A DNA stretch of 64,000 nucleotides from Verrucomicrobiota bacterium. Its GTDB lineage: Bacteria > Auribacterota > JABMQX01 > JAFGEW01. The stretch is from contig JAFGEW010000074.1 in assembly GCA_016931415.1 (NCBI GenBank), positions 1-64,000 of the forward strand, read 5' to 3'. Of this stretch, positions 52,521 to 62,301 are shown piece by piece; the stretch's first letter is position 1; each line of letters starts with the position of its first letter. The position numbers and the translations under genes were made by a program. The notes under the pieces are model-generated. The model was not told the origin of the DNA. It worked only from the letters and a program-made list of their open reading frames with translations, and searched no databases.

Positions 52521-53948
52521 GTGAGAACTCCCGTACGGGCAATCGGCCAGCTCTGGACGGCGTTCCTGGCGGATTCGCTCCGCGCACGGTTCGCCAGGGG
52601 AGCATTCTGGGCTGTCACCGGCACACTGATCTCGCAGGGATTGCTGCTGGCCTCATCGGTCCTTGTCGCTCGCTTCCTCGGTAAGCAAGGCTTCGGCGAA
52701 CTGGGCATCATCCGCGCGACCGTCGGCATGTTCGGCGTCTTGGTGGGTCTCCGGCTCGGGTTGACAGCGACCAAACACGTCGCCGAGTTCCGCACGAGCG
52801 ATCCGCTCCGTGCGGGCCGCATCATCGCTCTCTCGTCGATTGCGGGGGCCACCGCCGCTGCGGTTGGCGCCGGGCTGCTGCTCGTCGCCTCGCCCTACCT
52901 GGCGACGCACACGATTCAGGCGCCCCATCTGACGCCCGTGCTAATGATCAGCGCCGGGCTGCTTTTCTGCAACACCCTCGCGGGCGTGCAGCAGAGCGTG
53001 TTGGCCGGGTTGGAGGCCTTCAAAACCATCGCCAAGGTCAATGTGGCTTGCGGCGTGATCGGCTTCCCCTCCATGGTCGCGGGCGTCTACTTCTGGGGCT
53101 TGCCGGGGGTCGTGGCAGGCCTTGTGGCCGCGGCCGCGGCGGGCTGCCTGATCAACTACGCAGTCCTCGGCCACGAGACGCGCAAGGCCGGTATCCATGT
53201 GACCTGCCGGGGCTTCCGAAGCCAGCTCCCGATGCTATGGACGTTCTCGCTGCCAGCGTTCTTGAGCGCCGCCCTCGTCGGGCCCGTGATGTGGCTGGCC
53301 GGCACAATGCTCGTCCGTCAGCCGGACGGCTACGCCGAGATGGGGCTGTTTGAGGCCGCCAATCGCTGGGGCAGGATGCTCTTGATCCTGCCTGGACTTC
53401 TCGGCGCGGTTGCCATGCCGATCCTGTCCGAGCGGCTGGGCGCCGGCGACGGCACGCAGATGCGCAGGACGCTGCGGATCTGCATGCTGACAAACGCGGC
53501 GCTTGTCATTCCGCTGGCCGTTGTGCTCGCGGCGTTCAGTCCGTGGGTTATGTCGCTCTACGGCGCGGAGTTTGCCGTGGGTTGGCCCATCCTCATGCTT
53601 GTGCTCGCCGCGGCAGTCCTCATGGCGCTTCAAACCTCGGCCGGCCAGATCATCACGGCGACGGGGCAAATGTGGCTTGGCGTGGCAATGAACCTCGGAT
53701 GGGCCGTCGCGCTCCTCGCCTCGTGTCGACTGCTTCTCGACGCGGGATGGGGCGCCTTCGGGATGGGGGCGGCATACCTGGCCGGCTACGGCGTGCATTC
53801 TGTCTGGGTTTTCCTCTTTGTCCACCGGGTCCTGCACGGGCGGACGTATGCACGACCGCGACGGAGCCGCCGCGACGCCGAAACACACAACAGCGGTCGA
53901 GATATACGTGATGAACCATGCGGTGAGACAGCCGTTGCTGTCCGTTGA
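52521..53948 (+). CDS. Wzx-type oligosaccharide flippase
   Basis: 475 residues with about 12 membrane helices, polysaccharide-flippase (MATE-related) layout: FWAVTGTLISQGLLLASSVLVARFL split at the start, then FGELGIIRATVG and, at the C-terminus, paired helices. Moves lipid-linked repeat units across the inner membrane. GTG 52521. The C-terminal 35 residues are hydrophilic. Confidence 0.85.
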   Translation: MRTPVRAIGQLWTAFLADSLRARFARGAFWAVTGTLISQGLLLASSVLVARFLGKQGFGELGIIRATVGMFGVLVGLRLGLTATKHVAEFRTSDPLRAGRIIALSSIAGATAAAVGAGLLLVASPYLATHTIQAPHLTPVLMISAGLLFCNTLAGVQQSVLAGLEAFKTIAKVNVACGVIGFPSMVAGVYFWGLPGVVAGLVAAAAAGCLINYAVLGHETRKAGIHVTCRGFRSQLPMLWTFSLPAFLSAALVGPVMWLAGTMLVRQPDGYAEMGLFEAANRWGRMLLILPGLLGAVAMPILSERLGAGDGTQMRRTLRICMLTNAALVIPLAVVLAAFSPWVMSLYGAEFAVGWPILMLVLAAAVLMALQTSAGQIITATGQMWLGVAMNLGWAVALLASCRLLLDAGWGAFGMGAAYLAGYGVHSVWVFLFVHRVLHGRTYARPRRSRRDAETHNSGRDIRDEPCGETAVAVR

Positions 53949-54630
53949 GTGGTGGAACGACTACTTCGGCGAGGACGGCGGATGGGAATCGAACCGCGGC
54001 CGGGTGCAGACGCGTGCCTTTGTTAAGGCGTTCTGCACCCGCTCCCGCCTCGACCGCCACGCGCCCTCCACGATCCTCGACGCCAGTTGCGCTCTGGGTG
54101 ACGCGATGCCCGTGCTGCGGCGCCACTTCCCCAACGCCACGCTCTTCGGCAACGATTTCTCCGATGTCGCGGTTCGGCGATCCCGCGAGCGATATGGCAC
54201 GTTGGCTGAGTTCTCCGTGAGGGCAATGGACGACATTGATGGCACGTACGATCTCGTCTACTCCTCAGCCACACTCGAGCACTTCATTGACTCCGAACAA
54301 CTGGCCCGCACGTTGCTCTCACACAGCCAGCATCTCGCCGTGGTCGTTCCGTACAACGAACAACGCCATGGCCAGGACCTTGAATGCTTCCCGCCCGAGA
54401 GCGACCACGTTCGAACATTCCGCGAGCACTCGTTCGACTTCCTGCTCGACGAACGTCTCGCCCGTCGCGTCGAGGCGTCAAGGCCGTTCCGTGTACCCGG
54501 AGCCTGGTCATGGACGCCCAGGCAACGGGTGGTTCAAACAGCCAAGAACGCCGCACGCTGGGCCCTTGGCCGTCCGCTCGTGCACGAAAAGACGATGATC
54601 CTGTTCGAGATCGAGAACGCGACAGCATGA
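53911..54630 (+). CDS. SAM-dependent methyltransferase
   Basis: 239 residues. Motif I ILDASCALGDAMPVLRRHFP (a degenerate DxGxGxG), then FGNDFSDVA and DLVYSSATLEHF. Chosen start ATG 53911, just before the domain; ATG 53848 within the Wzx 3' end is possible. Four-base overlap with the next methyltransferase. Probably decorates an EPS sugar or terminates chains. Confidence 0.75.
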   Translation: MNHAVRQPLLSVEWWNDYFGEDGGWESNRGRVQTRAFVKAFCTRSRLDRHAPSTILDASCALGDAMPVLRRHFPNATLFGNDFSDVAVRRSRERYGTLAEFSVRAMDDIDGTYDLVYSSATLEHFIDSEQLARTLLSHSQHLAVVVPYNEQRHGQDLECFPPESDHVRTFREHSFDFLLDERLARRVEASRPFRVPGAWSWTPRQRVVQTAKNAARWALGRPLVHEKTMILFEIENATA

Positions 54631-55586
54631 ACGCGAAACACCTCCAGCAAACCGCCGCAGCGATCCCGTCATGGGATCCGGAGTGTCTTGTCGAGCGCCG
54701 TTGTCCGTTCTGCGGCGACGGCGGCAAGGCTCACTCCACTCGGCCCGACGGCCTCACGGTGCGCGTCTGCTTGGTGTGCGGCGCCTTCTTCGTCTCCCCC
54801 GCGCCGAACGAGACCGAGCTGCGAAGGCTCTATGCAACATACTCCGGCCGGCACGCCAGAAGAAGACGACCGCACCCGCGAACCGTCCTGCATGCAGTGC
54901 CCTGGGATGATTTCCGCCTCGTCGAGATCGAGTCGCACGTCCGATTCAACGGCGCCCGCGTCCTTGACGTGGGGTGCGGTTGGGGAACGCTGCTCAAGTG
55001 CGTCGAGCGACTGGGTGCCGCCGTAGTCGGCGTCGATCTCGATCCCGACGCCGTGTCCTTCGCACGCGACACCCTCGGTGTCTTGAACGTCAGCGTGGGC
55101 ACGCTGGAAAACGTCCCGTGCGGTCCAGCGTTCGACGTCGTGTGCATGTTCGATTTCATTGAGCACCCGCTCGACCCACTGGAGCAGCTCGAGCAAGCCG
55201 TCGCGCTCCTCGCGCCGCGCGGCGTCCTGGCGATCTGGACCCCGAACGCCTCGGTGGCGCACAGCGAGGAGGTGCCGGCTGCGTTCAGAGTTGACCTCGA
55301 ACATATGCAGTATCTGAGCATCCCGACGTGCCAATGGCTGGCACATGAGCTCGACCTGCAGGTACTGCATGTCGAGTCCGCGGGCTTCCCTCACCTCAAC
55401 GGCACCCGCACCCTGCACGGCCCGAACGGCCGACACAGACTCGTCGAGACCGTTCGACACATCGCCTCGGGCATGCCCGGGTGGCGTGCGCTCAGGGCAC
55501 TCGGCCACGCCGTGTTCCCGTCGCAGGTGTGCGATCCACGCCGTGGCACGTATCACCTGTTCTGCCTCTTCCAGAAAGGCACATGA
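54627..55586 (+). CDS. Zinc-ribbon SAM methyltransferase
   Basis: 319 residues. N-terminal zinc ribbon RRCPFCGDGG...VRVCLVCGAFF, then Rossmann domain with VLDVGCGWGTLL, VGVDLDPDAV and VVCMFDFIEHPLDPL. This zinc-ribbon plus methyltransferase layout is frequent in polysaccharide and natural-product clusters. ATG 54627 (ATGA overlap). Substrate unknown. Confidence 0.85.
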   Translation: MNAKHLQQTAAAIPSWDPECLVERRCPFCGDGGKAHSTRPDGLTVRVCLVCGAFFVSPAPNETELRRLYATYSGRHARRRRPHPRTVLHAVPWDDFRLVEIESHVRFNGARVLDVGCGWGTLLKCVERLGAAVVGVDLDPDAVSFARDTLGVLNVSVGTLENVPCGPAFDVVCMFDFIEHPLDPLEQLEQAVALLAPRGVLAIWTPNASVAHSEEVPAAFRVDLEHMQYLSIPTCQWLAHELDLQVLHVESAGFPHLNGTRTLHGPNGRHRLVETVRHIASGMPGWRALRALGHAVFPSQVCDPRRGTYHLFCLFQKGT

Positions 55587-55589
55587 GCC

Positions 55590-56837
55590 GTGAACATCGG
55601 CATTGTCACAACATGGTTCGAGCGTGGCGCGGCGTACGTCTCGCGTGCCTACATGGACGCCTTTGCCGCGGCCTCGCACCATGTGTACATCTACGCGCGT
55701 GGCGGCGAGCGCTACGGGCGCGGGGCCGTCGAGTGGGATCTCGCGTGCGTGACGTGGGCCCCACGACTTGGCTGTCGCGCCGGCGGCGTCGTCTTCGATC
55801 TGAACCATCTGGCGCGATGGTTGAGCGACCGGCGCATTGACGTCGTGCTGTTCAATGAGGAGCGCAACTGGCACGTCGTGCGCCTCTGCAAGCGGCTCGG
55901 TTATCCCGTCGGCGCGTACGTCGATTACTACACCCCGGCAAGCGTGCGGTTCTTCGACGCCTACGACTTCCTCGTCTGCAACACGCGGCGGCACAGCTCG
56001 GTCTTCCAGGACCATGCGCACTGCATCCACGTGCCGTGGGGCACTGACACGGAGCTGTTCAGACCCAATGGCGCCGCGCCTACGAGCCCCGTGCGGTTCT
56101 TCCATAGCGCGGGCGTCTCGCCGTTCCGCAAGGGAACCGATCTCGCGATCCGAGCCTTCCACCAGATCAATGGCGACGCACGACTCATCATCCACACCCA
56201 GAAACAGGTGGCGGACTGGGAGTGCGAAACCGATCTCCTCGACGATCCGCGAATCACCGTGATCGTCCGGACCGTCCCCGCGCCCGGCCTCTATCACCTG
56301 GGCAACGTCTACGTGTACCCCTCGCGCCTCGACGGTGTCGGGCTGACGCTGTGCGAAGCGTTAGCCTGCGGTCTTCCGGCCATTGCCACCGATGAACCAC
56401 CGATGAACGAGTTCGTCATCGATGGCCTGAACGGCCTGCTTGTTCCCGTGGCGAGCCGGCGGCGCCGACCAGACAGCTACTACTGGCCGATGGCTACCGC
56501 CGACGTAAGCGAGCTCAGCGCCCGTATGCAGTGGTACGTCGACGATCCGTCGCGCGTGACGAGCCAGGCGCGCCAGGCACGGCAATCGGCCGAAGAGCGC
56601 TTCTGCTGGCAGAAGAATGCCGCAGGCTTGGCCGACCGGATCGCCGGGCTCGTCGACCAAGATCGCAAGCGTAAGCCCGCCTTGGGCACACGAGTCGCAT
56701 GGACCATCAGCGGCGTGATCGACCGTGTCCGCGCGACGTGCATCGCGGGCGCCAAGAGGGCCTTGAGAAAAGATTCCCGCGGGCACAGGACAACGCACGC
56801 CGCAGCGCCCGCCGGACTTGGAGAATGCTCGTGCTGA
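55590..56837 (+). CDS. GT4-type glycosyltransferase
   Basis: 415 residues. GT-B fold: HSAGVSPFRKGTDLAIRAFH marks the donor-site start, and VYPSRLDGVGLTLCEALACGLPAIATDEPPM is the EX7E-like region. GTG 55590. Product overlaps the next gene by 13 bases. Confidence 0.85.
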   Translation: MNIGIVTTWFERGAAYVSRAYMDAFAAASHHVYIYARGGERYGRGAVEWDLACVTWAPRLGCRAGGVVFDLNHLARWLSDRRIDVVLFNEERNWHVVRLCKRLGYPVGAYVDYYTPASVRFFDAYDFLVCNTRRHSSVFQDHAHCIHVPWGTDTELFRPNGAAPTSPVRFFHSAGVSPFRKGTDLAIRAFHQINGDARLIIHTQKQVADWECETDLLDDPRITVIVRTVPAPGLYHLGNVYVYPSRLDGVGLTLCEALACGLPAIATDEPPMNEFVIDGLNGLLVPVASRRRRPDSYYWPMATADVSELSARMQWYVDDPSRVTSQARQARQSAEERFCWQKNAAGLADRIAGLVDQDRKRKPALGTRVAWTISGVIDRVRATCIAGAKRALRKDSRGHRTTHAAAPAGLGECSC

Positions 56838-58234
56838 GTGGACACGATATCGTGACGTCGGCACCTGTCGCCGCCGCGGGCACCAGCGCTGCGTTTGGCC
56901 GCACAGCGCAGCGTCACCACGACTGGATGGTGGCACGCGTCATCCTGTTCGCTCTCGGGTGGTGCATCATTACGGCCAGTTGGCCTGGTCGCGAATACCG
57001 CGCTGCCGACGAGCTGTACGAAGGCGGCTTCGACCTGGCCATCAAGTTCCAGGTCGTCGCGTGGGCTCTCGTGGGGATCGGATCTGTGGTCGCCTTGAAG
57101 GCTCGACTCGCCGCGGCCGTGCGGATGATTATCGGCTCGTCGCTGCGCTGGTACGCCCTGTTCGCGGTTGGGGCCCTGTGCAGCACAGCGTGGTCGGTCT
57201 CGCCCGTTCTGACGGCCTTCCGTGCCCTGCAACTGTGCACGACGCTGCTGCTCGTTGTGCTCATCGTGAAGACAACCGAGGCCAACCGGATATACACGTT
57301 CTACTTCTGCTACGGCTGCGTCGCCATCATGGCCCTGGGGGCGGGCGCCTGTTGGATCCTTGTCCCCGGCGAGACTGAGCGCGCCTTCGGTCCGCCGCTT
57401 TTCCGTGGAACCTTGGCCATCGTGGCGGCCATCTGCGCCGTCGCGACGATTCCGCGTGCACTCTCGTCGGCACAACGAAGGCCAGGCCAGTGGGCCATCG
57501 TGCTTCTCCTGCTCACTGGCGTCGTGCTCGCCGGACGCAGCCGCGGCGTTGTCATCGCCTTCACTTTAGTTGGCCTGCTCGGCATGCTGCTGTCATTCAG
57601 GGGGCGATTGACGGCGGTGTTCATCGCGACAGCGGTCACGTGTGCCGCTTTCGCCTATTCGCAGCCGTTGTGGGACTACTTCAACCGGGCGGACGTCGGC
57701 GGCGGTGACATCCGCACACTCAACGGCCGCCTGCCGATCTGGGACGAAATTATCAGCATGCGGCATGACCTGCCCTGGCTCGGACGGGGTTTCGTGGCCG
57801 GTAGCCGTGACTGGTTCGTCGAGGAATTCATGGCCCGAGGCGGCGGCTTCGCCGCCCAGCACGCCCACAACGCGTGGCTCAACGCCTTGATCGAGACCGG
57901 GCTGCCCGGGCTCTTCTGCCTGATCATGCTCACCTGGGTCCTTGTCAGGGACGGCGGGCGCATCATGGTCCGTGCGCTCGCCCACGAACCGCAGTCGTCG
58001 CTCTCGAGCCTCAAGGTCGGGTTCGCGCTTGCCGCCCTCTACACACTCGTGATCGGCATCCCGTGGCACGGGCTCGCCGCACGCGCGGGTCCGACGCTGC
58101 TCCCGATGCTCCTATGCTGCTACTGGGTCCGGCCTGCAAGGCGGTCCCCGGCCCAAACCGCGCCCGCAGACCGCCACGCGCCGGAGACGGCGAACAACCC
58201 GCGTCGAGAGGCTGACCCAGACTGTGGACGCTAG
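56825..58234 (+). CDS. O-antigen ligase / polymerase family protein
   Basis: 469 residues, about 11 helices. Large outside loop with the typical RLPIWDEIISM and HNAWLNALIETGLPGL segments (Wzy_C). Polymerises or ligates repeat units. ATG 56825 with TTGGAG close upstream. Confidence 0.85.
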   Translation: MLVLSGHDIVTSAPVAAAGTSAAFGRTAQRHHDWMVARVILFALGWCIITASWPGREYRAADELYEGGFDLAIKFQVVAWALVGIGSVVALKARLAAAVRMIIGSSLRWYALFAVGALCSTAWSVSPVLTAFRALQLCTTLLLVVLIVKTTEANRIYTFYFCYGCVAIMALGAGACWILVPGETERAFGPPLFRGTLAIVAAICAVATIPRALSSAQRRPGQWAIVLLLLTGVVLAGRSRGVVIAFTLVGLLGMLLSFRGRLTAVFIATAVTCAAFAYSQPLWDYFNRADVGGGDIRTLNGRLPIWDEIISMRHDLPWLGRGFVAGSRDWFVEEFMARGGGFAAQHAHNAWLNALIETGLPGLFCLIMLTWVLVRDGGRIMVRALAHEPQSSLSSLKVGFALAALYTLVIGIPWHGLAARAGPTLLPMLLCCYWVRPARRSPAQTAPADRHAPETANNPRREADPDCGR

Positions 58235-59408
58235 GACACCACAACTGAGAGCCCTTTTCATTCACGCGGCCCTCACGCCGTACCGCATCGATCTGCTCAA
58301 CCACCTGCACCGGCACCTCGAACTCAAGGCGATCTTCCTCCGCATGAACCCCGCCTCCCAGGCGTTTGACCAAGCCGAACTCCGCAGCCGGCTCGAATGC
58401 GACCACGAATACCTTCTTCGCGGCTTCGAAATCGGCGGCAGGCTCTTTCGCCGGGGCGTCCTGCCAGCCATCGAGACGTTCGACCCGGATGTCGTCGTGA
58501 CCCAGGAGTACTCGCCGACCACGCTCTCGCTGGCCCTGCTGGGCAGACGCATCCTGGGCCGGCGATGGGGCCTGACGATTCTGACCGCGGATAGCAGCCT
58601 CATCGCGGGCGACGCGGGCTATGCGCGCAAGCTCGCCCGCCGCATCGCCCTCGGTGCCGCGGACAGCGTGATCGTGTACACAGACGCCGGCAAGACGTGG
58701 CTCGTTGACCAGGGCGTACCTGCGAACCGCGTCTTCGTCTCGCCCAACTGCCAGGACGAAAAACGATTCGCTACCGCGCTCGACGACGCGCTACCGCTCG
58801 CCGAGCAGTTTCTCGTCAAGAAGGGTCTGCATGGCAGACGGATCGTGCTCTGCGTCGGGCGGCTTGTCGAGCTAAAGGGCGTTGATCGTGTCATCGGCGC
58901 GTTTGCCCGCGTTGCTCGGACGGTCCCGGACACGCTGCTCGTCGTGGTGGGAGACGGGCCGGAGCGCCGCGCGCTCGAGCAGCTTGCCACGCGCGAGGGC
59001 GTGGCCGATCGCGTTCGCTTCGAGGGGCAACAGCAGGGCCGTGACCTTCTGGCTTGGTACCTGCTCGGCCGACTGCTCGTTCTGGCCAGCCGCTGGGAGT
59101 GCTATGGCGCCGTTGTCAATGAGGCGCTCCTGGCCGGCACGCCCGTGCTCTGCTCGAAGGCGGCTGGCGCGGCCGAGCTGATCCGCAGCGGACACAACGG
59201 CCACGTCTTCGATCCCTACGATCTGAACGTGCTGAGCGACCACATGGCTCACTGGCTGCAGGCCGCTGCGCCCCTTGGTGTCCAGCCCTTGAAATGCAGA
59301 GAGAGCCTGATGCCCTACCCGTTCGAAGAAGCGGCCCATCCCTTCATCCAGGCAATCGAGGTGGCGGCAATGGCGTCACGTGGCATCTGCGAGGTAACCC
59401 ACTCGTGA
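58224..59408 (+). CDS. GT4-type glycosyltransferase
   Basis: 394 residues. IVLCVGRLVELKGVDRVIGAFA is the donor-binding start, and RWECYGAVVNEALLAGTPVLCSKAAGAAE the EX7E region. GTG 58224. Overlaps the next start by four bases (GTGA). Confidence 0.85.
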   Translation: MDARTPQLRALFIHAALTPYRIDLLNHLHRHLELKAIFLRMNPASQAFDQAELRSRLECDHEYLLRGFEIGGRLFRRGVLPAIETFDPDVVVTQEYSPTTLSLALLGRRILGRRWGLTILTADSSLIAGDAGYARKLARRIALGAADSVIVYTDAGKTWLVDQGVPANRVFVSPNCQDEKRFATALDDALPLAEQFLVKKGLHGRRIVLCVGRLVELKGVDRVIGAFARVARTVPDTLLVVVGDGPERRALEQLATREGVADRVRFEGQQQGRDLLAWYLLGRLLVLASRWECYGAVVNEALLAGTPVLCSKAAGAAELIRSGHNGHVFDPYDLNVLSDHMAHWLQAAAPLGVQPLKCRESLMPYPFEEAAHPFIQAIEVAAMASRGICEVTHS

Positions 59409-60817
59409 CCCACACACTCCAGATGACGCGCCCACTCCCGGCTGCGCAGCGGGTCACCTCGACCCCGCAAGTCAGGTCGCCTCAGACGGCCTTCGTCCTC
59501 GAACTCCTCAAGCAGTTCGACCAGTGCGGCATCCGGTACTGCGTCCTGCGTAACTGCGAGGGGCTTCTTTCGAGTCAAGTCGACGGAGATGTGGACCTGC
59601 AGATCGGCAACACGGCGACCGCCGAGGTGATCGGCCTAACCGACCAGGTCGCCGCTCGGTACGGCGGTGTTCGTATCGTGTTCACGCAGTGGGCCGGCAT
59701 GATGCGCGCCTGCTACTGCGGCAACGCCCACGGCACGTGGTGGGGCATGCGGCTCGACATCACGCGGCGACAGACCTACAAGGGTGTCGAGTTCTTCCAC
59801 GGCAGAGCGATCCTGCGCCGGGCGGAGCGCCAAGACGGCATCCGCGTGGCTCGGCCCGGCGACGCCGCCATGCTCGCCGTGCTCAAGGACATCCTGAGCA
59901 CGGGTGCAACGAAGCTTGAGTACGTTGCCAACGCACGGCGTGCCCTTCGCTGCAACGAGGCGATGTGGCTGCATTATCTAAGCAAGCACTTCGGCGTTCG
60001 CGCCGCCCGGATGCTCGAGCAGTTCATCGGGAATCCCGTTGTCGTCGCACCGGCACAGCTTGTCCGCCGGCTGCGCCGCGGCTTGATGATGCGGGCCATG
60101 CTCAAGCGGCCCTTCGCCACGCTCCGTGCCCGCCTGACAAGCCTGTGGGATCGACTGAGCCGGCTGCGCGACCGGCCGGGCGCTTTCATCGCTGTGCTCG
60201 GTGCGGATGGCGCCGGCAAGAGCACCCTCATCGAAGCGATACGGTCCCCGCTCAAAGATGCGCTTCGGAGCGAAGTGCGCTACGAGCACTCGCGCCCGAA
60301 CTTGCTGCCGAGCATCGCGCGGCTGTTTGGCCGGTCCGTCCAGAAGGGCTCCACGGCAGACCCGCACGGCGGCACGCTGAGGGGTCCGCTCAGCTCGCTC
60401 ACTCGTCTCGCGTACTACATGCTCGACTACACACTGGGATTCTGGCTGAAGGTCTACCCTGCCCTGGTCCGTTGGCCGTGCCTTTGCGTTTTCGACCGCT
60501 ACTTCTACGACTATCGCCTCGATCCGCGCCGGAGCGGCATTGCGCTGCCGCAATGGGTCTTCCGGCTCTCTTCTCTCGTTGTGCCGAGACCCGATCTTCT
60601 GCTTTGTCTCGGCGGCCGGCCCGAGGCGATCCACGAACGTAAACCCGAACTGCCTCTCGCCGAGGTCGAGCGGCAGGTCAAGCGGCTCGGGCAGTTCTCC
60701 GAGCACACGCCAAACGCCGTCTGGATCGACACCGCGGGGCCGATGGCGACGACCGTGGACCAAGCCCTTCAGGCGATCACGGCGCGGATGAGCGCGCGGT
60801 ACAGCGGGAGGCGCTGA
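59405..60817 (+). CDS. Nucleotidyltransferase-like plus thymidylate-kinase-like fusion
   Basis: 470 residues. N-terminal half resembles a nucleotidyltransferase-like fold (YCVLRNCEGLLSSQVDGDVDL). C-terminal half is a P-loop kinase with GADGAGKS (266-273) and a CVFDRYFYDYRLDP thymidylate-kinase-like stretch. GTG 59405. In EPS clusters such proteins are usually of unknown function; a phosphorylated-sugar or nucleotide role is possible. Confidence 0.7.
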   Translation: MTHTLQMTRPLPAAQRVTSTPQVRSPQTAFVLELLKQFDQCGIRYCVLRNCEGLLSSQVDGDVDLQIGNTATAEVIGLTDQVAARYGGVRIVFTQWAGMMRACYCGNAHGTWWGMRLDITRRQTYKGVEFFHGRAILRRAERQDGIRVARPGDAAMLAVLKDILSTGATKLEYVANARRALRCNEAMWLHYLSKHFGVRAARMLEQFIGNPVVVAPAQLVRRLRRGLMMRAMLKRPFATLRARLTSLWDRLSRLRDRPGAFIAVLGADGAGKSTLIEAIRSPLKDALRSEVRYEHSRPNLLPSIARLFGRSVQKGSTADPHGGTLRGPLSSLTRLAYYMLDYTLGFWLKVYPALVRWPCLCVFDRYFYDYRLDPRRSGIALPQWVFRLSSLVVPRPDLLLCLGGRPEAIHERKPELPLAEVERQVKRLGQFSEHTPNAVWIDTAGPMATTVDQALQAITARMSARYSGRR

Positions 60818-62301
60818 TGCTGGACGAACGCTCCGCATCCTGGAAGCTTCTGGTCCCCACGCGACGGCGGGAGCGCCTGCTCGCAGTGGGGCTCGACGCC
60901 GGAGGTACGGCCAGCCTCGCCCGCTGGTGGCAGGAAGTCGCCTGGGTCCCCCCATCGCCCGAGGCCGCTCGGATGCTCGAGTCGCCAACTTGCGATAGCG
61001 GCGAGCATCTGCCGCGCGTTCGCACGATCACTCGCGTGGGCGGCAATGGTACAGGCTATGACACCATCGTCGTCGGCGCCTGGCCGAACGGCGACCTGCT
61101 GAATCCGGCCCTGATCGCCTCGCTGCTCACCCCGGATGGCGCACTGGTCTCTCTCGGGTTTGCCGGTTCGCGACTGACTACCTCCGGGCTTAAACGTCTC
61201 GGATTTCAGAGCGTTCGCCGCTACGCGGCGCTACCGTCTGACCGGCCGCGCCTCTATTTCTCGACGGCATCAAGAGCAGTGCGCGCAAAGGGCCTTGGCT
61301 TTCACGCGCCCGGAAGCCGTCAAGCTCGGTGGCTGGTCCGAGCCGCCCAACGCTTCAGTGCCTTGGGCCTCAGGCAGCACCTCCATCGCGGGGCCGTCCT
61401 CGTCGCGTCTCGCGACGACGACGCGCACGTGCGCGACGATCTTGCGGTCTGGCTCTCGCAGCAGCTCGACCTCCCATTGCGGGACCTTGTGATCTACGCC
61501 GGCTCGGACTCGCCGGCACGGAAGTTGACCGTGCTCGCCACAGCCGACAACGGCGATGCCGACGTGGTGGCCAAGCTCGCCGACACGCAAACCGGCGTTG
61601 CAGCGCTCCGGCGGGAAGCCACGGCCTTGGCGGCTCTCGGCGGCACGCCGGCGGCGTCCTGTGCACCCGCGGTCCTGCTCGAAGGAACGTGGTGCGACTG
61701 CACCGTACACGTACAGAGCTGCGTCCCCTCGAACGCGCTGCGGCAAAAGCCAAAGCTCAACGACGCGTTGGTGTGGTTTCTCGTTCATCTCTCGCACATC
61801 GGCCGAGTCACGATGGCGGCGGAGAAGACCGCGGCATGGCAGCGTATCGAGCAGCACCTGCTCAACACGAACGGTGACAACGTGCCGCCAGCCGTTGCAC
61901 GGCTCACCCGGCAGCTCACGCGCCTCGAAGAGGCTGAACGGCGCGTGGTGTGTCACCGAACACACGGCGACTTCACGCCGTGGAACATCAAGTGGTGCGA
62001 CGATCAGCCCTTTGTCATCGACTGGGAGGAGAGCGAGCCAGCCGGCCTTGAGCTGAGCGACGCCTGTCGCTTCCTCTTCCGGCAGGCCTCACTCGTCGGG
62101 CCCTGGCCCGGCGGCCACGCGATGCTCCGGAGGTTGCGGACGACATGCAACGAGTCGGCCCGTCGCGCCGGGCTGCCGATTGCCGGCATCGGCACGGCAC
62201 TGCGCTTGTGGATGCTTGACGAGTATCTCGCACAGCCGTCGGCCCATATTCTCGACCTGCTGGACGCTGCCACGGGAGGCAAGCCATGGCGCGTCGCTTG
62301 A
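60817..62301 (+). CDS. APH-like kinase domain protein
   Basis: 494 residues. N-terminal half has a Rossmann-like strand pattern without clear motif. C-terminal half has the aminoglycoside-phosphotransferase catalytic loop HGDFTPWNIKW (383-393) and FVIDWEES metal-binding motif. Start ATG overlaps the previous stop by one base. Phosphorylates an unknown small molecule or sugar. Confidence 0.75.
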   Translation: MLDERSASWKLLVPTRRRERLLAVGLDAGGTASLARWWQEVAWVPPSPEAARMLESPTCDSGEHLPRVRTITRVGGNGTGYDTIVVGAWPNGDLLNPALIASLLTPDGALVSLGFAGSRLTTSGLKRLGFQSVRRYAALPSDRPRLYFSTASRAVRAKGLGFHAPGSRQARWLVRAAQRFSALGLRQHLHRGAVLVASRDDDAHVRDDLAVWLSQQLDLPLRDLVIYAGSDSPARKLTVLATADNGDADVVAKLADTQTGVAALRREATALAALGGTPAASCAPAVLLEGTWCDCTVHVQSCVPSNALRQKPKLNDALVWFLVHLSHIGRVTMAAEKTAAWQRIEQHLLNTNGDNVPPAVARLTRQLTRLEEAERRVVCHRTHGDFTPWNIKWCDDQPFVIDWEESEPAGLELSDACRFLFRQASLVGPWPGGHAMLRRLRTTCNESARRAGLPIAGIGTALRLWMLDEYLAQPSAHILDLLDAATGGKPWRVA

